This document shows positions 49,306-60,256 of a DNA stretch of 64,000 bases, piece after piece. The stretch is taken from NCBI GenBank assembly GCA_013398275.1, contig VZSE01010018.1, positions 565,256 through 629,255 on the forward strand, given 5' to 3'. A model generated the notes under the pieces. The model was given only the letters and a program-made list of their open reading frames with translations, searched no databases and had not been told where the DNA came from. Position numbers and translations under genes: made by a program. This DNA comes from Promerops cafer. Taxonomy: Eukaryota > Chordata > Aves > Passeriformes > Nectariniidae. The number at the start of each line of letters is the position of its first letter. The first letter of the stretch is position 1.

Positions 49306-49628
49306 ACTTATTTCCCACTTTTCCTTTCAGATCTTTGGGAAAAAAATTTCAGCATTCTTTTGCTTCATGCCATTTTCCAAACCCCAAAATTACAACCATG
49401 GGCTCAGAAGTAAAGCTAACTCTAAAACACACATCCTACCAATTCCATCATAAGAATTCTAGAGAAATTGCCCCTGTCCTTCTACTGACAGTAAAGGTTC
49501 TATATCATGAGTTATCAGTTCCTCCATCATGCATAACCACAGGGATAGAGAGATCAAAGGAGAGATTAAAAATATTCTTCTTTATCTGGCAAAGGGGGAT
49601 AAGCTGTAAAATGGGAGGTCGAGCCTGA
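49306..49628 (+). other. Strong splice-acceptor-like site followed by an open frame
   Basis: A pyrimidine-rich stretch (TTTCCCACTTTTCCTTTCAG) ends at 49330. A frame open from 49335 continues for 97 codons and ends in TGA at 49626-49628. The frame starts on a TTG, so an ATG is not at its start; ATG codons occur later. The peptide has no known motif. There is no clear donor and no AATAAA soon after the stop. It may be a decoy. Confidence 0.15.
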
Positions 49629-49712
49629 AGTTGTTCAGAGAGGGACAGAGATCCTATTTTAAGGACAGTAGTAGAAATCAAAAGATGTAATTTTATTTTT
49701 GCAGCGCCTTTA

Positions 49713-49747
49713 GAGGTGTGAGTAGAGGTGCGAGTAGAGGTGCGAGA
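49713..49747. repeat. 12-bp minisatellite, about three copies
   Basis: GAGGTGTGAGTA, GAGGTGCGAGTA and a partial GAGGTGCGAGA stand head to tail. The unit is a multiple of three, so the plus-strand frame repeats Arg-Gly-Ala-Ser-like residues. It is CpG-containing and G-rich, unlike its surroundings. Confidence 0.85.
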
Positions 49748-52700
49748 GGTTTTTGTTGCTACGTTTCAGTTAATGCTCATGTGTATGGAATAGAAATTAA
49801 AACAGAGTTACTCTGTCAGCTTCTACTTCACATCCTAAAACTCAGGCGGCTCCTTTGTGTAAGGACAGACTCAGGCTCAGAGAATATTAGAAAAGCTCTG
49901 CATTTAAAGTGAGGCTTAATGAGGAATCCCAAGTGAATCTAGAGTTGCCAAAAGGTACTGGCTGGTTAGCTGTGAGAACAGATCTCTTCTGGACACAAAA
50001 CAGAGGCTCTGTAGATAGCAGCTTCCTCATGCTGTTCTGCTGATAGGTTGAATCTGCTATGGATGAACAATTACAAAGAAAACAAAGAACAACTATTATA
50101 GTCCTGACCTAGTTTGAACTTGGGTTTGTGCAACGGCTATGTGGAAACTGAAATTTTCTACTCAGGTGAACATGAAAGCTTCTTGAACTGAGGGTTCTTT
50201 CTTTCACTCTCCCTTCTCTAGATTATGACCCAACACCTCAACAGGACCTGAGAATGCTCCAGGCTGCAGGGCTTTCTTATTCCAGTGGTAAAGCTACAGC
50301 CATAATTTCTGCCTGAACTGCCTGATTTAACAAATATAATATATAATTTAATGGGAAACTGTCTTCTACTTCAAAAGACTTATTTTAAAAATAGCTCTTG
50401 TCTCAAAGAATATTATACTTTTAGCTGACTATTTGTATTTGGATAAGTAACTTAGCACACTGTTCTCCAGCATTTTAACTACTTCTAATAGAGGGTTTAT
50501 CCTCCAATCTTCATTCATAACCATTTAAAAACCTAATACTGGTAAAAGTATGATGGCCAGAAAACTATTTTATGTATCTGAGATTTAGAAGTTGTCTCCT
50601 GCCCTAAGAACATTTAAGCAATGATTACTATATTAGAGATGGAGCAAACATATTATTTCAATCTGAAACAGCAACTTTTTCTTATTGCAGTATAAAAATG
50701 ACATAAGAAAGCTCTGATTTCAACGGGCTGAAACATCTCCATTCTTTCCTGTCTGTTCTGAACATTTCTGTGCTTTCTTTCATCCAGACCACGCAAAGCC
50801 ACTGCACATTGTGCTTGGGAGACAGGAAGAAACAACAGCTGGACTTTACCTCTTTAAGGAAAATACTGCTGCTGCTGGGCATTTGTTTTTTTCTATCACA
50901 TCAAATATTTATATTGGTTCAACATAGCTGGACATAGGAAGACTGATGCTGCCTGACTGTTTCATATTTGTCACTCATGTTGCTTTGATGTATCTTGACT
51001 TTTGGCCTAATTTCATCCATGTACTGTTCTTCATTTATTGTCTGTGTGCATCTAAAAGTAAATCTGGAGCATCTTGAGGTCATTAAAGAATGTAAATCAC
51101 AATGAAAAATTTGCATAATGTGTCAGTATGTATCTGGCATGCCCTGGTGGCAAGAGGCTTTAAAACTCTCACACTACCCACACTTTCTTCGAGCTTGCTT
51201 TTAGAAGTCAAAGCACATCCCATTCTTACAAGTTTCTATGGTTGTATAGCTTTCAGAAAGTTCAAAATGTATTTTATTAGTAATAAAACGGATCCATACA
51301 TAAACAATCAAATTTATATCAAGGCTATTTTAGGATTTTTTCCTTGTGAAGTGATGCCACAACAATAGATAAAAAATTAATAAGCTTGTTCCTTTGCTCA
51401 GTAAAATAAGTGTATTAAAGGACCACTTGCTCACAGAATACACAATGGTTAAAGAAAATTAAAATTTATTCACAAAAAGAGTACTTTAGTATCCTGTCCT
51501 TAAAAGCTTTTCCTTACTATATATTTTTAAAAAAAGAAAAGAAAGAAAAGTGATTTTTTTTTCTCCACAAGAAATCTACATTTAAATGGAATTTATTTAG
51601 AAAGGCAGAAATTTTCTTGCAAGTCCACAGCAACTTGAAGAGAATCAGGACAGGGAAAAGGAAGAGTTATTTGTGCTGAATGATGACCTACTTAATTACA
51701 GAAAAGAGGAAAGATTACAGTGAAGGCAAGAACACATGCAGAGATATGTTGGTCATCAAGGAAAGTATTTGCAGATGTAGGTAAAGTTAGGGAATACAAA
51801 ACATAGAGCAAAAAGCTCCAGGGAAATTGTTCTAAATGAACATGCTCAGTGTCACTCTTATTTCTACAACAGTTAATCAGTTTACAGTAAATATAAAAGG
51901 GGTGGAGAGGCATTATTCTCTTCCCAAGAGTAATGAAAACATCTGAGTATGATGCTATATGTGCCTAGAAATTCCCAAAGTATCTACAGACAAGAGGAAA
52001 CTCTCCCTTTGTGTCTTCTCCACAACCCAGATGAATAAGCCTGATATTAAAATTTTCTGTTTTTCTTTACAGCCATATTGTTAGTGCTAGTCTTTTTTGG
52101 GTGAAGATTTAAAACAAATACTCATTATTAGCTTTTAAAATTAGATATTTTCCCTTTTTCTTTTAAGATCCTTCATTGCCAGTAACTTTCATGTCAGAGG
52201 TAAAAGAATTTTAACCACACAGCCAAATTCAGCCCTTATACAAAATCAATTTAAAATCTTTTGAGACTGTTGTCAGTCCAAATATTTATCTGTTAAGCAA
52301 AGGACCCCATCATTTTCTTAAGTCAGAAATACCACACAGCAATATTTCAGTACTTGTTAGGAGGTACATGAGAGAAAATATTAAAATGCATATTCGGTCA
52401 AGAGCAATGAGCAACCAAGTAGGTGTGAATATTTGCAGAGATGATCATAATGAATACATTTCTATTGAAGCAGGATACTATTGTAAATATAGTGCATTGC
52501 TGGCACTCAAAAGGCCCAGGGTCTACAATTGCCTTTGATACAATCTCCTTGTCTCATGGTTTCTATTCTGGGAAATGGAGAATGCTGCAGAAATCTCTGT
52601 GAGAGGTCTAGCAGAGCACTGCTTACATCTGTTTGGAGTATTAGTCAACAACAATACAGCTGAACGCATCTCTGTTCCCCTCAGCCTTAAGTAATAACCT

Positions 52701-52959
52701 AAAATACACATTAAAAAGTTCCTTAAGGAGGATACCGTCCTGCTTTTGAGTCAGCAATGCTATTCCATTTTACTACTGTTCACAAAATATATGAAGCTGT
52801 AATATCATATATTCAAAATAAAACCTTTTCTTTGTCTTGTATTATATACATATCTTGCCTCCAACTGTGAAGTAAGAAAATAAATTAAGTTCTTATAGTG
52901 ATAACAAAGTTCAGAGAATGGTCATCACAGTAATAAAGAGTAGCATTCTGGAGAGCTGC

Positions 52960-53219
52960 TGTAAGGAGCTGAGGGATTGATTGGACTAGTTAGTTCTAAG
53001 AGTTACAGAGCCTGTGCAGAACCTGTTTGAGAGGGAGGTGGCCAGACACAGTGGTGACATATTTGGAAAAGTCAAGGGTGACACCAACAAGCTGTTCAGA
53101 GCAATAGCAGCCTTGATGCACCATGGTTCTCTCAGCTGCTGCCAGAGGATTAAGTTGAAGGATTCAAGAGATAATCCACATACAGAAGCAGAACTGATGT
53201 CTGTAGTCCAAGAATAACA
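52960..53219 (+). other. Coding-like block of unknown origin
   Basis: This 260-bp block is less A+T-rich than its flanks. One frame is open from GTG at 53014 to TAA at 53217-53219 (67 codons), and is rich in charged residues with a balanced composition, quite unlike the Phe/Leu/Lys-rich chance frames around it. It has a 'GDIFGKVKGD' stretch and many Leu/Ala, as a small helical domain might, but no family comes to mind. Upstream the frame is soon closed. It could be a lost exon, a processed pseudogene piece or an old transposon fragment. Confidence 0.25.
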
Positions 53220-54061
53220 TTATTATATACATAAATAGTTAGTGTAACTGAGCTTTCTGCCAAGGAGATCATGTTGCTATAAGGGTGATGGATTTGAACT
53301 TCTGCTTTGTTACCTTAACACCCCAAATTCTCACCTTCCTATTTCTCAAAAAAAGTCATTTTGGTTTGTCAAACAGTTCTGCCTGCATCAGTTCTTTAAA
53401 TTTATGACCTGCCCCAGCTGTGCACAAGGCAGTCCCTGTGACAGCACAGCATACAGGTGTTTCTCCCTGAACCATGGGCTGCAGGTATTGGTTAGGAAAA
53501 GGCTTTCAAGCTCCTACACGTGCACATCACCTTTGCTTGAGTCTGATCCCCTCTTCAACATGCACAGCATTAATCCTTGAGCTACTGACATGATTCACAT
53601 GAGCAAAAATTGTGAGTCTCTCTCCTACAAACTGGATCCTAACTGCTGCTGCTGCTACTGCTGAGTGCACAAACACAAGAGAGTCAGAAGGGATACAAAA
53701 CTAAGATATTGGGGAGAAGGTCAAAGACTGCTTACATTTGTTCAAAGAATTGTCTGGAGATATTTAGGCTGCAGAAGGTAGGAGCTAGTAACTCTGCTGG
53801 GCTTTTTTAATCACTAACTATATTTTAGACTGACCAGGGGAAGCATATGCCTGCCCAAAGTTCACTGCAAAACCTAAGGCTGCCATTTTCTAATGAATAG
53901 TTCCTTTGAGAGGCATATCCTGCATATATAAACATGAAGGCCTCTATAGCAGAAATATATTTCTATACCTACAGAGCTTCTTGAGGGGATCAGTAGATGG
54001 GGCTCAGGATACCATGGAGCTGTACCACAGCTACTTGGACCCAATTAGACCGGTACTGAAA
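53220..54061. other. Unique DNA with no gene seen
   Basis: No feature is recognised except a short CTG run at 53644-53662 (five CTG units and one CTA). Confidence 0.5.
53644..53662. repeat. Short CTG/CTA triplet run
   Basis: Four CTG units, a CTA, then another CTG. Too short for instability. Confidence 0.75.
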
Positions 54062-54437
54062 ATAATAGAATGGTTTGGGGTGAAAGGGACCTTAAAAATC
54101 ATTTGGTTCTAACCCCCCTGCCATGGGTAGGGACACCTTCCACTATCCCAGGTTGCTCAGAGCCCCATCCAGCCTGACCTTGAACATTTCTAGGGATGGG
54201 GCAGCCACAGCTTCTCTGGGCAACCTGTGCCAGGGCCTCAGCACTCTCAAAATACAAAATTTCTTCTTAATATCTGATCTAAAACTCTCCTGTTTCAGTT
54301 TAGAGCCATTCACCCTTGACTTATCACTACATGCTCTTGTAAAAAAAATCCTTCTCCAGCTCTTGTGTAGCACAGGTTTAGGTACTGGAAGGTTTCAATA
54401 AGATCACCCCCCAACCACCAGCTCTGGCCAGCCCCAA
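54062..54437 (-). mobile_element. CR1 LINE fragment, minus strand
   Basis: Reverse complement of CR1 with collinear blocks: ATAGAATGGTTTGGGGTGAA, GGGACCTTAAAAATCATTTG, CCATCCAGCCTGACCTTGAA, GGGATGGGGCAGCCACAGCT, CTCTGGGCAACCTGTGCCAG, TTTCTTCTTAATATCTGATC and CTTGACTTATCACTACATG. The right end, with a degenerate AGATCACCCCCC and CAGCTCTGGCCAGCCCC, is the 5' truncation, and its exact edge is uncertain. About 375 bp long, similar in age and type to the copy at 24540-24912. Confidence 0.93.
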
Positions 54438-54900
54438 AGCCCACACAGGGTACAAGTGTTGGAGGATCAATGAAAAGCTGCTGTTGGGAAGGATGGTTGA
54501 GGAGGCCTCCTGGGACGGTCCCTGTGGGTGCATTGCAAGGGATACTTCTGGATAACTGCTTCCAGAGGTTCTGGTAACATATGTTACTATAATTTCCTAC
54601 TCCTGGTAGTGAGTAAAGTGAAAACTCAGCCTTGGAAATACCGGCCTTTTCCAGAAGCCTCCCACTAGAGTCAATTGTATGAATAAATACCTGCATTAAT
54701 CTCTAAAAATTTGCAATTTCTTGGGTGATAAAGAACAATATTTAGCATTGAAAAAGCTAAAGGCTGCGGCAATAAATGTCTGAATAAATGCAACTATCAT
54801 ATGGAAATATCAGGATAGAGCTTTCAAACCAAAACCAGCAGCTGTAGATGCAGATTTACATCGAGAACTTACACCCTACTGTGGATGTGCCAAACTAACA
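54438..54900. other. Unassigned sequence beside CR1
   Basis: From 54438 to about 54570 the DNA is relatively G+C-rich, then A+T-rich. A 128-codon minus-strand frame crosses from here into the CR1 and is not credible as a gene. It may be an older repeat into which CR1 inserted, but I do not recognise it. Confidence 0.35.
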
Positions 54901-54929
54901 AACTAGAGTTGTTTAGGAAGCACGAATAA

Positions 54930-55140
54930 TCCCCTCAGAACCACAGGTTCCTGCAAGCTTCTTCCACATCCTCCTCCCCCCAGCTCTGCCTTGGCTGCGT
55001 GGTGGGATGCATCCCCTAAGTGAGATGAGGCTGGAGGCTGGTGGGGAGAGTCACTGCTGCTGTCTCTAATTGCAGTGCGAGGGACGTGCAGCAATTAGCT
55101 GCTTCTCCTTGGCTGCACTTTGATGATGCGACTGTTTTGA
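54930..55140. other. G+C-richer patch with an inverted homeodomain-type repeat
   Basis: This patch stands out from the desert by its G+C and CpG content. At 55066-55098 CTAATTGC and GCAATTAG form perfect 8-bp inverted arms around a 17-nt centre that pairs in part (with wobbles). TAATTG/CAATTA are the core type bound by homeodomain proteins. The patch could be an enhancer, a small structured RNA or an old promoter. No TATA box or open frame of note supports a promoter. Confidence 0.3.
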
Positions 55141-55233
55141 TCTTACCCATCCTCAGTCTTTTCTATCAGATGCTGGAGTTGTATACCTTTGAACTGTGCA
55201 GGACACCACTGGGCAAAGGATGCTCAGTATCTC

Positions 55234-55249
55234 TTTTTTTTTTTTTTTT
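55234..55249. repeat. T16 homopolymer run
   Basis: Sixteen consecutive T on the plus strand with no linked retroposon recognised. Confidence 0.85.
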
Positions 55250-58200
55250 CTCTGTAATCTCTCCATGAACCAGCCTTGGCAATATCCTTTTTGTTTGTGC
55301 AAAGAATCAGGCACAAGAAGTATGTTAATTAGCTTGGAATATGAATATTAATTTTGTACTGTGGCATTGTTAAGCTTTTTCACACCTAGTAAAAAAGCAC
55401 TAAATTTTTATTTAAAAAAAAAAAAGAGGATTAATAGAAATAGGCATTTGCCACAATTCATTTTTATCTGCTGTTTCTAAATGTGTGCAGTTTTGAATGG
55501 TAAAGATGCCTATTAACACTTCTAAATTTTGTCTCGACTTCCACATATTGTGGTATGATCAGCATCATTAAGCATTATCTTTTGTTTTTCAATAACTGGA
55601 GTTACTTCACTGCAGTGACTCTAATGTTAAAAGACAAGCAGTCAGATGCAGTGAAAATTCATATTATTGTGGTACCATTGCCTTCATGTAGGTTTTCAAA
55701 AATAGGAACAAAAAATGTTGCTAATATCATTTAAGAAACATGTATGATATCATTCCTAAAGGGTAAAGAATTGAATTTAAAACTATGCAGGGCCCAGACT
55801 TGTCAGTCATACCTCATACAGTAGTTACATTTTAAAATTTGATTGCTGGTGTTAAAATGGCAGCATCTATTTCAAGGCATTGTAAAAATAGATATTTGGA
55901 GGAAAGGAGAAGCTCTGCCTGGAAACAGAAAAAGTACTCTTAGGGACTGAAAATTAAGTCTGAGTCTGGATGAAGCAAAAAAGTTATTTCCTATTTTAGA
56001 CAGAAAATGCTGTTGCTCAGCCTTTCTCAAGTTTATTTGATTGTGACTCAAGCATAGAATTAGATGCGGTGTGCACAAATTGTCTCTATGCCATGAATAG
56101 AACTTTCACATACTAACTTAAACTTTTATTTACATTTTTGTATTATGCATTTAGTTGTGTGCTAAGACAGGAGAACCATCTATATCATTCTCAAATGCGA
56201 TAAATTTCATTTCATGTGAGTAATCAGTTTGATTAGTTGACTGAAGAATTTAATGATAGCTCCTATGAAATCCAATCAAAACGAAGCAGATTGTCCCAGA
56301 GATCAAGATAACACAGATGAAGGGCAAGATGCAATTTTCTGAATAGGAACACTAGGAGAAAGGATGTGTGTCCTACACATGGAAAGTACATGCTGCTTAC
56401 ATGTATTTTTATGTCTTATAACAAAGAAAGACAGAGATTCTAAAATGGAATCATGAAAATAATTTTTTTTAATGGTATTCATAAAAAAAGAAAAAATAAA
56501 GCAATATTAGAACATCTCAAATCACAATGCCTATACCAGGTATAGGAATAGCAGAGTTGTCTTTATAGCAGATTGAATTACTGACTGTTGGACAAAAGTA
56601 ATTCAGAGACCCTGAAAACCTCCTGACAAGGAAATGTTAAGTAAACAATGGATTTTTTGAGGCAATTTTTTAGCACTGAGATACTTGCACTAATAGATAA
56701 AAATTCAAGAAATATTTTTGGGACTTTAAAGCATTACACACTTGAAAGAAGCCACTTAGATTTAAATTATGCCAGCATTTTCTATCTGGTCATTATAACC
56801 CACCACTTTCTTTTTCTCCTTTTTGGTCATGAAAAAAAGCCTTCTGAAAGATTCTAGAGAATAAATACACTTATTAAATGGCCAAAGTTTGATGACATAT
56901 GACGAAAAGATCCCTAAAATTATTAAATGGAAAAAATAATGTAAAAAATTATTGTAATCTAAATGGTGTTTCCATTTTTGTATCTAGGATGAAATCCAGG
57001 TGAGTTACATTTTGTGTACTACAAAGGAAATGGAAAAGAGTATTTTAGGCTGGAAATAGAATTGTTTGCTCTGATAGCACTATCTTACTTGTTCATACTG
57101 GAGAGTATTTGGGAGCAGCTTTATAAATGCCTTCATCCAGCAACACTATTTAAAGTGGAATGCTTCCAAAGTGCATAGATCAAACTGGTGCCACCAGCTG
57201 TAAACCACTTCAGTGGTTTTTCTGGCTTAAGTAATATTTTTCTTCAATGAAGAAGAGATCTAAAATATTTAGTTAATTTTTTTTCCCCAAGTGATTTTGT
57301 GAGTGAAAACTTCCTTAAAATTCTGCTTTTTACCATCTACATAGATTTCATATCAGCAGGAAGAAAAATAGCTTTAGAGAGGTATAATAGGCTCTCTCTA
57401 AACAATAAATGCAAGCTATTTCCTAAGGTTCATAAAGCAGTGAGCAGTTAATGTACAGGAAGAAAAAACTTATAAGAGTCAGATTAAATGAACACTAGAT
57501 TAGCAACACGTTCATCGTGTAACCACTGAGAAACCATTCATCCTGTGGTGCCAGGGCTCCCTCTCTACTACTAACCTTAACCCCATTTCACAACCATTTT
57601 ATACAGACACAGATAATCATTTGTGAAAAGAAGCAGAGGGATATGAAAATCCCCTTCTGTGGGTTTTCAGAATTCAGGATCTTGGAAACACGCAGAATAT
57701 ATTTTACAATGTGCATTATCCAAGGCTACACTATCATGACACACACTTTGAATATCACCACCATGATATCCACTACTGCATGACATACGCTTTAATGCTT
57801 ATTCTGCTTGCCTCAATCATGCACCTGATTATAGAAGAACATAAAAGTAATTTAAAGACCTGATATATGGATTTTAGAAGTCTTTAAAGCTTTTCAAGCT
57901 AGGATATTTTCTCCACAGCAGATGTGGCCTGGCTTCTCAGGCTAAAACCAAGTAATACAGAATGAATAGAATATATAGAAGATCTGTGTATTCTGGGGAA
58001 CATGATTTCCTCATCCTTCATGCCTATGCCTGAAACAGAAATCCATCTCAAAAGAAGGACAAGAATTTTTTTTTTTCAATTTATGTAGAAATAATCCAAT
58101 TCCTACTTACAGTTTCCACTTAGCTCTAGAAAACTGGTTAAATACAAATGAATTCAGCATTTTTTATTAGACATATTTATTATTGGCTTCATAGGTTAGA

Positions 58201-59186
58201 ATGAATAGGATTTATTACAATTGTATCCTTTTCTGAACTTCTGAATTCAGTTTCAATCACTGCAACACTATATAAAGGTTTTGATAGAAATCAACTGAAA
58301 TACATGAAACCAACTTTATTTCAGACTCTATATTTACATCATTCGGGGCTTTCTTTAATTATATTTTAACTGAACAGTAACTGTATCCTAAACTATTTTG
58401 CTGTTTGCATTAGCTTTTGAGGATCAGGGCACTAATGTTTCTGGGTTCCTTAGTGGTAGATCAAATTTGACAAGTTACATTTTTCTCCTAAGTTCTTGAA
58501 AGGGCTGAAAAAATCCTCATCATATTGGAAGAATATGCCAAGTTCACCCCAGAAGTCATTTTCACCTAGTTTTGCAGCTTGAATAAGACCTCCCTGAGCA
58601 AAGCAATCTAGCTCAGGGAAAATAAACCCCTGTTCTTTTGTTCACAGGTCGAGTGCCTATTTGACTCTGCTAGGAAATGATTTACTACACTTACCCAGCT
58701 CAGAAGCTGAGGCACAGTCTTTGTCACTGCTTCTGACACAGGTGTCTCCCAGTTTCACAAGATGACTTCATCTATTTCAGTAAGAACTCATTTCTTGGGT
58801 TGTGTCAAGTATTCTGGCAAAGCCATCTCAGGTAGCAGTCAAATTTCTAAAATTCCCTCATTTCCCCCCAGGAAATGGCTTTATGTCCTTTGTACATCGT
58901 AACCTGCACTTTTAATTTCTCTCCCTTTTTGCATCCCATTCCTTATTTACCACTTGGGGGTACCTTCTTAATAAATACAAGAGTATAAAGGGAGCAAGTT
59001 TGCCTAACTACACACAACTTTGATAAATTTAAGTTAATTAAGAGAAAATTAAAGTAGTTAACTATGGAACCAGCTAGGTGTGTTACTAACCTTGATAAAA
59101 TCCACAAGTATGTAACAAAAATGCATTTCTGGATAAAACTCTCCCAGTGGAGCTTGTGCTGGCACTCTGGATGCTGCTGGATAATT

Positions 59187-59217
59187 TTTAATTTTTTTTA
59201 AATTTTTTTTTTTTTAG
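59187..59217. repeat. T-rich low-complexity run
   Basis: T runs broken by AA, ending in T14 before AGGAAACC. No exon-like sequence follows it. Confidence 0.8.
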
Positions 59218-60235
59218 GAAACCAGGAGTGAAAGCCAAAACATCTTAAAATAACCCTTTTTTTCAGGATGAGAGTTAATTCCCCAGAGATGAACATGAAA
59301 ATATTTTCAGTTAATATTTATATACACAAACACATACATACACGACACGTGAAGAAAATTAGTATAATTGCAATAATCTCAGGGATGCACTGAGTTCAAA
59401 ACATTTCAGAAACCTCTAGAATGCAAAAACACACATAAAATAAATAATCTGAGAAAAGGAGGGCAAAAGTATAGCATTCTTGCTATAAGTAATAGTAAAG
59501 ATAATAAAGTATTAAACAAAAAAATGTCTGGTGATTTTTATGTCACATATAAGGCAAACAGCAAGAGAATGAAAAGTATATTCTATTTTATTTTATTTTT
59601 CTTACGCTCAAAAATATCAAAATAGGATAAAAAGAAACCCATCAACACATATAGAGCTCACACTTCAGGCATGGTAGACAGGATGTAGCAGCAGTTCAGA
59701 TCCTGACCAAAATACAAAATAATTTACGAAGTATATTTTCTCTTTGGCTAATCTTGCCCATTTTCATTGCTACCTTACACAAAACACTTACTACAACCCC
59801 AGTGTCTCATTTGCCAATTTAGCAATTCCCAGCCCCCAAGGAGAGATGGGTTGCATAAATCACTATGAGCTGAGCTGCCACTGTGAGCTAGGAAGAGCTC
59901 ACTGGGCCTGTGAAGGCTCAGAAAGGATCAGAACGTGGCTGCAAACAGGTCCGAGGCTTGCTGCAGCTTGTGCACTGTCAGACTGAACCAGCAGCCAAAA
60001 CCAGTGAACAAATATTGAAATGTGGTGGGGCCAGGGTGCTTTTTTCTTTCTATGAACTTTGATTATGCAATGATGTGAACTATATAGAAATAAATAAGAA
60101 ATCTTGCTTATAAACAAGGTCACTGCCCATGGCAGATTCAAGCCTTTGATGGTTTTTTTTTTTATACCATCAAGATATGTATTTCCCTTGTTAAAAGAAG
60201 CTGAAATTCCCTAAGTCATCACTGTGGAGGGAAAA

Positions 60236-60256
60236 ACAACTAACAACAACAACAAA
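60236..60256. repeat. Short (AAC)n run
   Basis: About five AAC units with one interruption. Confidence 0.75.

Larger units (their letters stand above)
48572..52959. other. Gene-free DNA with scattered splice-like signals
   Basis: No accepted gene. It contains an (AC)n run, a 12-bp minisatellite and a strong acceptor-like site before 49331 that leads into a 97-codon frame. A TAAATAT-type A+T-rich background dominates. No transposon is recognised. Confidence 0.45.

Noticed and set aside
58621..58670. AATAAA and a pyrimidine tract ending in CACAG|GT
   Set aside because: The bases after AG|GT (CGAG) are not donor-like and no open frame follows, so it is neither a recursive site nor a convincing exon start.
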